Translations under genes and position numbers: made by a program
The notes under the pieces: generated by a model
Told to the model about the DNA's origin: nothing
Databases searched by the model: none
The model's input: the letters and a program-made list of their open reading frames with translations, nothing else
NCBI RefSeq assembly: GCF_018130385.1
Contig: NZ_JAFCLU010000008.1
Coordinates: forward strand, 124,001-188,000
Direction of reading: 5' to 3'
Source: Bradyrhizobium sp. AUGA SZCCT0283
GTDB taxonomy: Bacteria > Pseudomonadota > Alphaproteobacteria > Rhizobiales > Xanthobacteraceae
Length of the DNA stretch: 64,000 nucleotides
Shown: in pieces, positions 28,842-38,008 of the stretch
How positions within the stretch are numbered: position 1 is the stretch's first letter
Layout: each line of letters begins with the position of its first letter

Positions 28842-28855
28842 TCAGGAAATTCCTC

Positions 28856-30571
<1,716 letters not shown>

Positions 30572-30619
30572 GGTCCCGGCCGGGCGATCAAAGCCAGAAC
30601 AAGAGTCCGGGAGGATCCA

Positions 30620-30919
30620 GTGATTTACGTCGTTGCCACGCTGACCGTGAAACCTGAAACGCGCGCCGAATTCATCGCGGCGGCCACCGCCTGCATCAAG
30701 GAAACCCGCAAAGAGCCGGGCAACATCGCCTACGACCTGCATGAGAGCGTCACCGATCCATCGAAAATGGTGTTCGTCGAGCAGTGGGAGAACGTCGAGG
30801 CGCTGGTGCCGCATCGTGGCGCCGAACACATGAAGACGTTCGGCCGTGTCGCTGTGAAGTGCATGACGGCGCCGCCGAAGATCGAAGTGATCACGCCCGA
30901 AAAGGTCGACGTCCGCTAA
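30620..30919 (+). CDS. ABM-domain protein (antibiotic biosynthesis monooxygenase fold), copy 1
   Basis: 99-aa dimeric ferredoxin-like alpha/beta-barrel protein, YgiN/ABM family. MIYVVATLTVKPETRAEFI, EPGNIAYDLHESVTDPSKMV and FVEQWENVEALVPHRGAEHM show the typical strand-helix pattern and the conserved His near the C-terminal third. Activities in the family range from quinol oxidation to heme degradation, so no substrate can be given. The start is GTG 30620 after GGGAGGATCC. It sits between ureC and ureE with a paralogue next to it. Confidence 0.87.
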   Translation: MIYVVATLTVKPETRAEFIAAATACIKETRKEPGNIAYDLHESVTDPSKMVFVEQWENVEALVPHRGAEHMKTFGRVAVKCMTAPPKIEVITPEKVDVR

Positions 30920-30943
30920 TCAAGAAAAACAAGGGATAAACTC

Positions 30944-31243
30944 ATGATCTACGTCATCGCCACCACGCCGATGAAGCCGGAAAATAAGGACGACTTCATC
31001 AAGGGGCACAAGGCCTGTACCGCCGAAACGCTCAAGGAGAAGGGCTGCATCTCCTATGATGGCCATGTCAGCGTGAACGATCCCAATCTGTATGTGGTGG
31101 TGGAGCGCTGGGAGACCCGCGACGACCTCAATGCCCATGGCCGTGCGCCCCATATGAAGGTGTGGCGGGAGTATTCCTCGCAGATGAAGACGGCGCCGAC
31201 GGTGATCGAAATCATCAGCGACGGCAAGGTGGAGAAGTTTTAA
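30944..31243 (+). CDS. ABM-domain protein (antibiotic biosynthesis monooxygenase fold), copy 2
   Basis: 99-aa paralogue of the preceding gene, same length, 24 bases downstream. MIYVIATTPMKPENKDDFIK, KGCISYDGHVSVNDPNLYVV and RWETRDDLNAHGRAPHMKVW align with copy 1 without gaps, but overall identity is moderate, so the duplication is old. Like copy 1 it has no known link to urease maturation; ureE follows after a palindromic repeat. Confidence 0.87.
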   Translation: MIYVIATTPMKPENKDDFIKGHKACTAETLKEKGCISYDGHVSVNDPNLYVVVERWETRDDLNAHGRAPHMKVWREYSSQMKTAPTVIEIISDGKVEKF

Positions 31244-31273
31244 GTGCGCATTTCGCATCGCCGTGCATTCGAT

Positions 31274-31375
31274 GGCTTCATGGTTCGAGACGCACGGCTT
31301 TGCCGTGCTCCTCACCCTGAGGGTCTTAGACCTCATCCTGAGGAGGCGCGAAGCGCCGTCTCGAAGGATGAAGCC
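31274..31375. repeat. Palindromic intergenic repeat upstream of ureE
   Basis: Imperfect terminal inverted repeats GGCTTCATGGTTCGAGACG (31274-31292) and CGTCTCGAAGGATGAAGCC (31357-31375) bracket inner hairpins, including GGCGCGAAGCGCC and CTCACCCTGAGG. I recognise the pattern from many Bradyrhizobium intergenic regions. It differs from the elements after ureA and after ureF. Confidence 0.85.
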
Positions 31376-31407
31376 ACTATGCTCGAACATGCTTCAGGTG
31401 TTTCCAC

Positions 31408-32052
31408 ATGATCCGCGCGACAAAAGTCCTGGGCCAGCATCGCTGGACGCAACCCGCGGCCGATACCGTCGTGCTCGATTTCGACGACCGGCACCGGCGG
31501 CGGATGGCGATGACGGGGACGCGTGGGCTGGAATTCCTGCTCGACCTGGAGAACGCCGTGGCGTTGCGTGGCGGCGACGCGCTGGTGCTGGAGGACAGCC
31601 GACTGATCGAGGTGGTGGCGGCGGCGGAGCCCCTGGTCGAGATCCGTGGCGCGGACCCCTTGCATCTGGTCCGGGTCGCCTGGCATCTCGGCAACCGCCA
31701 TCTGCCGACCCAGATCATGCCAAAAGGCCTGCGCATCCGCAGGGATCACGTCATCGAGGCGATGGTGAAGGGATTGGGCGCGCGCGTCATCGAGATCGAG
31801 GCGCCGTTCGATCCCGAGGGCGGGGCGTATGCGCAGGCGGCTCACGATCATGCCGCGCATGATCATGGCCACCATTCCCACGGCGATCACGATCACCACA
31901 GTGATCACGATCACCACAGTGATCACGATCACCACGGTGATCACGGTCACCACGGTGATCACCATCACCATGACGACCACCATCACCACGACGAACATTG
32001 CGACCACGATCATCACCACCACGATCACTCCCATGCTCATGACCACAAGTGA
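31408..32052 (+). CDS. ureE: UreE, urease nickel chaperone with long His tail
   Basis: 214-aa metallochaperone that delivers nickel to UreG/UreD. The N-terminal peptide-binding and C-terminal metal-binding domains ([32 protein letters not shown]) make up about 145 residues. The remaining roughly 69 residues are a His/Asp-rich tail with about 37 His and one Cys, encoded partly by 18-bp repeats. Such tails store nickel; this one is unusually long. The end overlaps ureF. Confidence 0.96.
   Translation: MIRATKVLGQHRWTQPAADTVVLDFDDRHRRRMAMTGTRGLEFLLDLENAVALRGGDALVLEDSRLIEVVAAAEPLVEIRGADPLHLVRVAWHLGNRHLPTQIMPKGLRIRRDHVIEAMVKGLGARVIEIEAPFDPEGGAYAQAAHDHAAHDHGHHSHGDHDHHSDHDHHSDHDHHGDHGHHGDHHHHDDHHHHDEHCDHDHHHHDHSHAHDHK
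31885..31956 (+). repeat. Four 18-bp tandem repeats in the UreE His tail
   Basis: Consecutive units at 31885, 31903, 31921 and 31939. The first two (GATCACGATCACCACAGT) are identical and the later ones differ by one or two bases. Each encodes DHDHHS/G. They allow length change of the nickel-binding tail in six-residue steps without loss of frame. Confidence 0.9.
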
Positions 32053-32767
32053 GCCCGCGCCGGCCGACGCGAGCAGCGGAATGAATGCGGATGAGGCGGC
32101 GGCGCTGTACCGGTTGATGACCTGGCTGTCGCCGTCCTTTCCGGTCGGCGCGTTCTCCTATTCCAGCGGCATCGAATGGGCGGTGGAGGCGGGTGACATC
32201 ACGGACGCCGCATCGCTGCGCGACTGGCTGGCCGCGATGCTTAGCGAGGGCTCCGGCTTCTGCGACGCCGTGTTTCTGGCGCAGGCGCATCGCGCCGCAT
32301 CCGCGCAGGACGAGGCAGGATTGCGCGAGATTGCCGAACTCGCGGCCGCTCTTGTGCCCTCGCGCGAGCGCCAGCTCGAGACCTCGACGCAGGGCCGCGC
32401 CTTCATCGACATTGCACGCTCAGCCTGGGCCTGCGACGGGCTCGACGAAATGGTGGCCGCTTGCGGCAGCGCGGTCTATCCCGTCGCGGTCGGGATCGTC
32501 AGCGCGGCGCACGCCGTTCCGCTGGCGCCGGCGATGCACGCCTTCCTGCATGCCGTGGTATCGAACTGGATTTCCGCCGGCGCCCGCCTGGTGCCGCTCG
32601 GGCAAACCGACAGCCAGCGCATTCTGGCGGGCCTCGAAGCCGAAGTCGCGGCCACCGCGAAGCGGGCGCTGGAAGCATCGCTCGACGATCTCGGCAGCGC
32701 CACCTTCCGCGCCGACCTTGCCAGCCTCCGTCACGAAACGCAGTATACGAGGCTGTTCCGGTCATGA
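32039..32767 (+). CDS. ureF: UreF, urease accessory protein
   Basis: 242-aa helical protein that links UreD and UreG in the activation complex. The family motif [20 protein letters not shown], the region [17 protein letters not shown] and the C-terminal [20 protein letters not shown]-like end are visible. ATG 32039 was chosen, overlapping ureE by 14 bases; ATG 32033 and ATG 32081 are alternatives. A much longer in-frame extension back through the His repeats of ureE is a Thr/Ile repeat artefact of the other frame. Confidence 0.95.
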   Translation: MTTSEPAPADASSGMNADEAAALYRLMTWLSPSFPVGAFSYSSGIEWAVEAGDITDAASLRDWLAAMLSEGSGFCDAVFLAQAHRAASAQDEAGLREIAELAAALVPSRERQLETSTQGRAFIDIARSAWACDGLDEMVAACGSAVYPVAVGIVSAAHAVPLAPAMHAFLHAVVSNWISAGARLVPLGQTDSQRILAGLEAEVAATAKRALEASLDDLGSATFRADLASLRHETQYTRLFRS

Positions 32768-32789
32768 TGCGCGAGTTGCTCACCCTCGC

Positions 32790-32906
32790 GTCGTCCCTGC
32801 GAACGCAGGACCCATACCGCGTGATCTATCAATGAGGCAGGATGGTCGACGCCGTTTGCAACAGCCAGGGCCGGTGGCTATGGGTCCCTGCGTTCGCAGG
32901 GACGAC
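32790..32906. repeat. Palindromic intergenic repeat between ureF and ureG
   Basis: The ends GTCGTCCCTGCGAACGCAGG (from 32790) and CCTGCGTTCGCAGGGACGAC (to 32906) are inverted repeats; each is itself a hairpin (CCTGCGAACGCAGG). I recognise this as a common Bradyrhizobium intergenic element. It occupies nearly all of the ureF-ureG gap, and a spurious upstream extension of ureG reads through it. Confidence 0.88.
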
Positions 32907-32925
32907 AACAGAGAGAGCTGCGCAC

Positions 32926-33564
32926 ATGTCTAATTCTCACGGTCCCCTCCGCATCGGCGTCGGCGGTCCCGTCGGCTCCGGCAAGACCGCGCTGATGGAC
33001 CTGCTCTGCAAGTCGATGCGGGAGCGCTACGACATCGCCGCGATCACCAACGACATCTACACCAAATGGGATGCGGAGTTTCTGGTGCGCTCGGGCTCGC
33101 TGACGCCGGACCGCATCGCCGGCGTCGAGACCGGCGGCTGCCCCCACACCGCGATCCGCGAGGACGCCTCGATGAATCTCGCCGCGGTGGCCGACATGCG
33201 CGCGAAATTTCCCAATCTCGACCTGGTGCTGATCGAATCCGGCGGCGACAATCTCGCCGCGACGTTTTCGCCCGAACTCGCCGATCTCACGATCTACGTG
33301 ATCGACGTCGCCGCCGGCGACAAGATCCCCTCCAAGGGTGGGCCAGGCATCACCCGTTCTGACCTTTTGGTGATCAACAAGATCGACCTCGCGCCGCATG
33401 TCGGGGCGTCGCTCGAGAAGATGGAGACCGACGCGAAAAGGATGCGGGGCGAGCGGCCGTTCGTGATGACCAATCTGAAGAAGAGCGAGGGGCTCGATCG
33501 CATCATCGGCTTCATCGAGACCAAGGGCGGCCTGCGCCCGGCCGCGAAGGCCAGGGCCGGTTAG
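32926..33564 (+). CDS. ureG: UreG, urease maturation GTPase
   Basis: 212-aa SIMIBI GTPase that carries nickel into urease. P-loop [18 protein letters not shown], the metal-binding Cys-Pro-His motif [33 protein letters not shown], and the guanine specificity motif [10 protein letters not shown] are all intact. ATG 32926 follows GAGAGAG; a reading from 32842 would translate the repeat element. It is the last gene of the urease operon. Confidence 0.97.
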   Translation: MSNSHGPLRIGVGGPVGSGKTALMDLLCKSMRERYDIAAITNDIYTKWDAEFLVRSGSLTPDRIAGVETGGCPHTAIREDASMNLAAVADMRAKFPNLDLVLIESGGDNLAATFSPELADLTIYVIDVAAGDKIPSKGGPGITRSDLLVINKIDLAPHVGASLEKMETDAKRMRGERPFVMTNLKKSEGLDRIIGFIETKGGLRPAAKARAG

Positions 33565-33854
33565 GCCAGGATAAGGGCAAACGGCCGAGCCACGCGGATA
33601 CACGGCCGGAGAAGTGGTCAGGCCGGCGGCCGGGTTGGCCGCGCGTTAACATTAACATCCGGTCCGTCGCCGCAGCCCGCGGATTTGTCCGCCCCCCGCT
33701 GGAACCAAATCGGCACTGTCAGATTATCAACTTCTGGCCCCGCCAAATCAGCGTTAACGGCGGCCGTGTTGTTTACCTCGCTGCCAACCTGTCAGTTGCG
33801 TGCTGATGAACGCTCCGTCATATTCGCCGCGGTTGGCCTTCGCGCTATTGCCAT

Positions 33855-35585
33855 GTGCTTCTGCCCCGGCAGACCCAAAGATGCTTCCGATACGTCTTCG
33901 CCAATACGTCATTTCCGAGTAAGCGAGTGGTTCGGCTGGGCTTCATTATCGGCTTTATCGCGCTGATCGGAGTTCTGCTCTCCGGTCTCGCGGCCTATCG
34001 CGTGCACGAACAGGAACTGGCGATCGACGGCATCGCGCTGTCCCGCGCCATCGACGTTCATGCCAGCCTGGTGCAGGACCGGTTGACCGAGCGCGAATTG
34101 CTCGCACGCGTTGCATCCGGATTGTTTCGCGCACCTTCGGTGGTGAAAGCCAACGTGCTGCAGCCGCTGCGCGCGGCGATCTATGCCTTCAAGACCGATT
34201 TCGTGATTGCATCGTGGATCGCGCGGCTCAAGCCAGGCGACCTGGCCGCGGCGCAGGCGGAGCTGAAGAGCGCCGGCTTCACCAAGCCGACGATCAGGGA
34301 TTTCGACGACCGGCCGCTCGACATCAAGGCGATCGACAAGCCGCTCGACGTCCTGATGGACCTCGAACCGCGCAGCGCGGACACGCTGGGCTTTCCGGGC
34401 CGCGCCTATGACCGTCACTCGGTGATCGGGCCGATGCTGGCGAAGGCGGCGGAGACCGGCAAGCCGGTGGCGTCGGACCCGATTCCGCTTCTGAGGCAGA
34501 GCGGGCCGGTCGGCCTCGTGCTGGCGTCTCCAATTCCGAAGGAAGGCAGCGCGGAGCCCGCCGGCTTCGTCACCTTTTCCTACGAGCTGGCGCCGCTGAT
34601 GCTGACCAACGACGACCGCTCGCTGTTTTCGGTGGTGCTGAAGGACCCTGATGACGCCAGCGACGAATATGTTGCCAACGACCAGGGCGCCATCTCCTTG
34701 CGGGAGGTCAAGCAGGGCGATCCGTTGCCATCGGTGGTGCGGACGGTGACGTTCGGCGGCCGCGACTGGTCGCTCGGCTACTATGCCAAGAACAATGCCG
34801 TACAGCGCGCGCAGCAGACGGCGATCGTCGTGGCGGCCATTGGCCTTGCGCTCACCGGCATCGTCTGCGGCCTGTTCGGCTATGTCGCCTACAACAATCT
34901 GCGGCTCAGCCGCGAGATCCAGGTCCGTATCGGTTTCGAGCGGCGATTGACCGCCGTCATCGACGAGCTCAACCACCGGGTCAAGAACATCCTCGCCGTG
35001 ATCCAGTCGATCGTGACGCGCACGTTGCGCCACGGCTCCGACATGGACGTGTCGCGCGAGCTGTTGATCGGCCGCATCCATGCGATGTCGAACGTGGTGA
35101 CGCTGCTCAGCGAAAGCCAGTGGCAGGGCGTCAAGCTCAGGGGCCTGTTCGAATCGCGCGCGATTCCGCACGCCGATCGCATCGTGGTCAACGGTCCGGA
35201 TATCTCCGTCAGCGCGCGCGCCGCGCAGTCGCTGTCGCTGTTGTTCTTCGAACTGGCCTCGCATTCCGACGAGGGACTGTCGCTGGTCGGCAAGCACCCG
35301 CACATCGTCGCCAACTGGGAAGTCACGGGCGAGGAGCCGGACGAGATCTTTCATTTTCGCTGGGAAGAGTTCAACACCAGCGCGGCGACGCGGCGGGAAG
35401 ACAGTGATTTCGGCCTCATCCTGCTCGACCGCGTAGCACCCGAAGCGATGGGCGGCACCGCGAAGCGCTATTTCACCGAAGTAAGTTACGTCTACGAACT
35501 CACCGCGCCGATGGAAACCGTCGTCGACATGACCGAGCGCGACCGCACCGAGCAGATTTCCGCACCGGTGCGGCCGGTGCAGTAG
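33855..35585 (+). CDS. CHASE-domain HWE-type sensor histidine kinase with degenerate N-box
   Basis: 576-aa membrane sensor. An N-terminal helix (about residues 27-48), a periplasmic CHASE domain (LLARVASGLFRAPSVVKANV to FVTFSYELAPLMLT) and a second helix (about 317-338) lead to an HWE/HisKA_2 phosphoacceptor region, LNHRVKNILAVIQSIV with His374. The WxE motif (RWEEFN) and a GFG-like DFGLILLD are present. The N-box reads FFELASHSDEG where HWE kinases have HELATNAxKYG, so the ATP/Mg-binding Asn is missing. It lies next to ecfG-nepR-phyR, so it is probably a general stress response sensor. The start is GTG 33855, or GTG 33927. Confidence 0.85.
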   Translation: MLLPRQTQRCFRYVFANTSFPSKRVVRLGFIIGFIALIGVLLSGLAAYRVHEQELAIDGIALSRAIDVHASLVQDRLTERELLARVASGLFRAPSVVKANVLQPLRAAIYAFKTDFVIASWIARLKPGDLAAAQAELKSAGFTKPTIRDFDDRPLDIKAIDKPLDVLMDLEPRSADTLGFPGRAYDRHSVIGPMLAKAAETGKPVASDPIPLLRQSGPVGLVLASPIPKEGSAEPAGFVTFSYELAPLMLTNDDRSLFSVVLKDPDDASDEYVANDQGAISLREVKQGDPLPSVVRTVTFGGRDWSLGYYAKNNAVQRAQQTAIVVAAIGLALTGIVCGLFGYVAYNNLRLSREIQVRIGFERRLTAVIDELNHRVKNILAVIQSIVTRTLRHGSDMDVSRELLIGRIHAMSNVVTLLSESQWQGVKLRGLFESRAIPHADRIVVNGPDISVSARAAQSLSLLFFELASHSDEGLSLVGKHPHIVANWEVTGEEPDEIFHFRWEEFNTSAATRREDSDFGLILLDRVAPEAMGGTAKRYFTEVSYVYELTAPMETVVDMTERDRTEQISAPVRPVQ

Positions 35586-35600
35586 GGGCGGCCTATAATC

Positions 35601-35717
35601 GTAGAGTGGGCAAAGGCGCACTTGCGCCATCCCTCCAGTTCGGGAATTTGGAAGTGTGGGCACGCTTCCGCCTTCGCTCGTTGAGCTACGGCGGACACGT
35701 CGCTTTGCCTGCCCGAA
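35601..35717. repeat. Dispersed intergenic repeat (GTAGAGTGGGCAAAGG type)
   Basis: Begins GTAGAGTGGGCAAAGGCGC, ends in CGTCGCTTTGCCTGCCC, with the ends forming an imperfect inverted pair around a central CCATCCCTCC / GTGTGGGCACGC segment. A second, shorter member of the same family is at 48353-48442. No coding capacity. Confidence 0.7.
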
Positions 35718-35788
35718 GCGAATCCCACGCCATCGGAACATGTGCATCCGCTCCGAATTAATCCGTCAAACCAACGATGGAGGAGCTC

Positions 35789-35872
35789 ATGGGACGTTAT
35801 CTTTTGTTATGGTTGCTCGGCGTGCCGATTCCAATTCTGGTCCTGATCTACGCCTTCGGCGGCCTGCACTGA
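35789..35872 (+). CDS. 27-aa hydrophobic membrane peptide
   Basis: Very short gene: ATG 35789 with AGGAG eight bases upstream, TGA at 35870. The product MGRYLLLWLLGVPIPILVLI plus YAFGGLH is one hydrophobic segment with a central Pro-x-Pro kink. I recognise near-identical tiny proteins as widespread conserved genes in proteobacteria, often near stress genes; the function is unknown. The good ribosome-binding site and the terminator about 100 bases downstream support a real gene. Confidence 0.7.
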   Translation: MGRYLLLWLLGVPIPILVLIYAFGGLH

Positions 35873-35896
35873 GCGCCGACCGTAGCTGGCTTGTGG

Positions 35897-35922
35897 CCCG
35901 GATGAGCGAAGCGACATCCGGG
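35897..35922. repeat. Short palindromic repeat (CCCGGATGAGC...ATCCGGG)
   Basis: CCCGGATG-AGCGAAGCGA-CATCCGGG forms a hairpin with a GCGAAGC loop. This is a very common intergenic element in Bradyrhizobiaceae. It sits between the 27-aa gene and its terminator. Confidence 0.7.
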
Positions 35923-35975
35923 ACTGACTGCAACACCGGTCCCTACGAAACTGATCGTCAAAATCGCGACACACA

Positions 35976-36005
35976 AAAAAGGCGGCCCGATCGGACCGCC
36001 TTTTT
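35976..36005. terminator. Bidirectional terminator between the 27-aa gene and ecfG
   Basis: Stem AAAAAGGCGG / CCGCCTTTTT with a short inner pairing; A run on the left and T run on the right. Placed between convergent units, it should end both the small + strand gene and the leftward nepR-ecfG transcript. Confidence 0.8.
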
Positions 36006-36027
36006 CCGTGTCATTTCGATAGCGTCA

Positions 36028-36576
36028 TCATCCGCCATTGCCGCCGATCACCGCGCGCACGGTCTCGTCGGGTCCGAAATCCTCGGCGCCATCGACATAG
36101 AGCAGCGCTGACAATTTCGAGCGCGCGCGGTTGACGCGGCTCTTGATGGTGCCGACCGCGCAGCCGCAGATGGCGGCGGCGTCCTCATAGGAGAAGCCGG
36201 AGGCGCCGACCAGGATCAGCGCTTCGCGCTGGTCCTGCGGCAGCTTGTCGAGCGCTTGGCGAAACTCCTCGAACTCCAGATGGGCGTTTTGCGCGGGCTG
36301 GGTCTTCAGGGTTTTCGCGTAATTGCCCTCGGCGTCCTCCACCTCGCGCCGCCGCTTCCGGTAGTCGGAGCGAAACAGGTTGCGCAGGATCGTGAACAGC
36401 CACGCCGGCAGGTTCGAGCCGGGCTGGAACGAGTCGATGTTGGCGATGGCGCGCAGCAGCGTTTCCTGCACCAGGTCGTCCGCACGGTCACCATTGCCGG
36501 AGAGCGAGATCGCGAACGCGCGCAGGCTCGGCACCGACGCCAAAATGTCGTCGCGAAGAGAGTCTGTGAGAGGCAT
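36028..36576 (-). CDS. ecfG: EcfG, general stress response sigma factor
   Basis: 182-aa ECF15-type sigma factor. Region 2 runs from RAFAISLSGNGDRADDLVQE through NLPAWLFTILRNLFRSDYRK, with the strong region 2.4 typical of the family. Region 4 is LPQDQREALILVGASGFSYE then CGCAVGTIKSRVNRARSKL. It recognises GGAAC/CGTT promoters. The start overlaps the nepR stop as TAATG, so the two are coupled. In the absence of stress NepR holds it inactive. Confidence 0.97.
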   Translation of the reverse strand: MPLTDSLRDDILASVPSLRAFAISLSGNGDRADDLVQETLLRAIANIDSFQPGSNLPAWLFTILRNLFRSDYRKRRREVEDAEGNYAKTLKTQPAQNAHLEFEEFRQALDKLPQDQREALILVGASGFSYEDAAAICGCAVGTIKSRVNRARSKLSALLYVDGAEDFGPDETVRAVIGGNGG

Positions 36577-36773
36577 TAGTCCCTCCCGTCAGTTTTTGCT
36601 GTGTCGTCGATTTGGGCCGCCGCCGCTTCCGGCCCATCGAGCTTCCGGATCAGCTCCGCAAAGCGGTCCGGCACGCCTTGCCGAACCACGTCGTCGTACA
36701 TGGCGCGGAGCTGATGCCCGATCCTGGATTGAATCTCGGCGTTGAGCCCGCCCTGCTTCTTTACTTCCTTCAT
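36576..36773 (-). CDS. nepR: NepR, anti-sigma factor of EcfG
   Basis: 65-aa anti-sigma factor. The core GGLNAEIQSRIGHQLRAMYD and VPDRFAELIRKLDG holds the two helices that clamp EcfG or, under stress, phosphorylated PhyR. The last 15 or so residues are a low-conservation tail. ATG 36773 gives the usual short N-terminus; a TTG at 36818 would extend it by 15 residues with no family support. The gene shares one base with ecfG. Confidence 0.95.
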   Translation of the reverse strand: MKEVKKQGGLNAEIQSRIGHQLRAMYDDVVRQGVPDRFAELIRKLDGPEAAAAQIDDTAKTDGRD

Positions 36774-37071
36774 GGTCTGATCCACGCTTCCCCGAGAGTT
36801 AAGTCTCTGTGGTTTCAAGAGGTTACCTCGAAATTGGGCCTAGCCGCCGCGTTATTGGTCAAAGGCTAATGCGAATATGTCCGGAAGGTTCCGAAATCTG
36901 GGAACTTTTTCAGGAACTTTTTTGCCCCCCGCGAGTAATCGGGGGTGACAGGGGAACCGGGGTCCCCCCGCCGAATGCTAAATTGACGCCCGAGGCGGCG
37001 CCTCTGGTTACGTCCGCCCGGCTGAGACCCTAAGTAAGTACGCCAAGGATACGGCCCAAGATAAGGATGAA
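36774..37071. promoter_or_regulatory. Divergent nepR / phyR control region
   Basis: 298 bases between the two units. It holds four GGAAC elements: two near 36902-36918 and one near 36953 on +, and one at 36888-36892 on -. Only the minus-strand one has a plausible -10 at N16. A C-rich hairpin near 36922-36940 (GCCCCCCGCGAGTAATCGGGGG) could be a leader or attenuator of phyR. Confidence 0.5.
36868..36892 (-). promoter_or_regulatory. Candidate EcfG-type promoter of nepR-ecfG
   Basis: Minus strand GGAAC (36892-36888), 16 bases, then CATT (36871-36868). This is one mismatch from the EcfG form GGAAC-N16/17-CGTT. It lies about 95 bases upstream of the chosen nepR start. Autoregulation of nepR-ecfG is established in related bacteria. 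Confidence 0.5.
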
Positions 37072-37884
37072 ATGGGGATGTCCCGATCACAGCTTGTTGC
37101 TGAACATCTGCCGCTGTTGCGGCGCTATGCCCGTGCGCTGACCGGAAACCAGGCCTCGGGCGATGCCTATGTGGGTGCCATGCTGGAGGCCCTGCTGCAG
37201 GACGGCTCGCTGCTCGACGAACGGCATGGCCCGCGCGCCGGGCTGTTCAAGCTTTTCACCCAGATCTGGAATTCGGTCTCGCTCAACGACAATCCTGATG
37301 TCGCGACGCTGGCGCTGCCACCGGAGCGCAGGCTGTCGAACATCACGCCGCTGCCGCGGCAGGCGTTCCTGCTGCTCTCCCTCGAAGGCTTCTCCGAGGA
37401 GGAGGTGGCGTTCATTCTCAACGTCGACATCGCCGAGACCCGCGCGCTGACGGATGCCGCCGGCCGCGAGATGGCGGCGGAAATCGCCACCGACGTCCTG
37501 ATCATCGAGGACGAGACCTTCATCGCGATGGACCTCGAGAGCCTCGTGAAGAACCTCGGTCACAACGTGATCGGCGTCGCCCGCACCCATGCCGACGCGG
37601 TGGCGCTGGCCAAGAACAAGAAGCCCGGTCTGATCCTTGCCGACATCCAGCTCGCCGACGGCTCGTCGGGCCTGGACGCGGTCAACGAGCTGCTGAAGGT
37701 GTTCGAGGTACCGGTGGTGTTCATCACCGCCTACCCCGAGCGCTTCCTGACCGGCGAACGCCCCGAGCCGGCGTTCCTGATCTCGAAGCCGTTCCAGCCC
37801 GCGATGGTCTCCGCGGTCGCCAGCCAGGCGCTGTTCTTCCAGCGCAACTCGCGCAACCGCGCCCCGCGGGCGGCCGCGGGCTGA
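37072..37884 (+). CDS. phyR: PhyR, general stress response anti-anti-sigma response regulator
   Basis: 270-aa regulator with an N-terminal sigma-factor-like domain (RSQLVAEHLPLLRRYARALT to LSLEGFSEEEVAFILNVDIA) and a C-terminal receiver (VLIIEDETFIAMDLESLV, phospho-acceptor Asp in LILADIQLADGSSG, signalling Thr/Lys in FITAYPE and LISKPFQP). When phosphorylated, the sigma-like domain binds NepR and frees EcfG. ATG 37072 has AAGGAT nine bases upstream; ATG 37078 is an alternative. A terminator follows 30 bases downstream. Confidence 0.97.
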   Translation: MGMSRSQLVAEHLPLLRRYARALTGNQASGDAYVGAMLEALLQDGSLLDERHGPRAGLFKLFTQIWNSVSLNDNPDVATLALPPERRLSNITPLPRQAFLLLSLEGFSEEEVAFILNVDIAETRALTDAAGREMAAEIATDVLIIEDETFIAMDLESLVKNLGHNVIGVARTHADAVALAKNKKPGLILADIQLADGSSGLDAVNELLKVFEVPVVFITAYPERFLTGERPEPAFLISKPFQPAMVSAVASQALFFQRNSRNRAPRAAAG

Positions 37885-37914
37885 TCGAAGCGTAGTAGCC
37901 TGGAGTAGGAATGA

Positions 37915-37945
37915 TCCGGCGCGCCTCATTGCGCGCCGGATTTTT
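37915..37945 (+). terminator. Rho-independent terminator of phyR
   Basis: Perfect 10-bp stem TCCGGCGCGC / GCGCGCCGGA with a 6-base loop and TTTTTG after it. A near copy of the same stem is found at 39504-39537. Confidence 0.85.
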
Positions 37946-38008
37946 GTTGGGGCAGCCTGCGAAGGTTTTCATGGCGACGAACCTCTTGATGATGTGGAGC
38001 AAGGACCG

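Noticed and set aside
31885-31956. Possible CRISPR-like array of regular repeats
   Set aside because: Contiguous coding tandem repeats without spacers, inside ureE.
31829-32038. Upstream extension of UreF with Thr/Ile repeats
   Set aside because: It is the His-repeat DNA of ureE read in another frame; UreF proteins do not have such an N-terminus.
32842-32925. Upstream extension of UreG
   Set aside because: It translates the palindromic repeat; the P-loop distance fits the ATG at 32926.
33701-33705. GGAAC before the kinase gene
   Set aside because: The -10 at N16 reads GATT, two mismatches; too weak to call.
33909-35747. 612-residue open frame on - opposite the histidine kinase
   Set aside because: GC-rich third-position shadow: extreme Arg/His/Gln content and no domain, whereas the + frame has clear CHASE and HWE motifs.
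36902-36957. Plus-strand GGAAC elements before phyR as EcfG promoters
   Set aside because: Neither N16 nor N17 downstream gives CGTT or a one-mismatch form.
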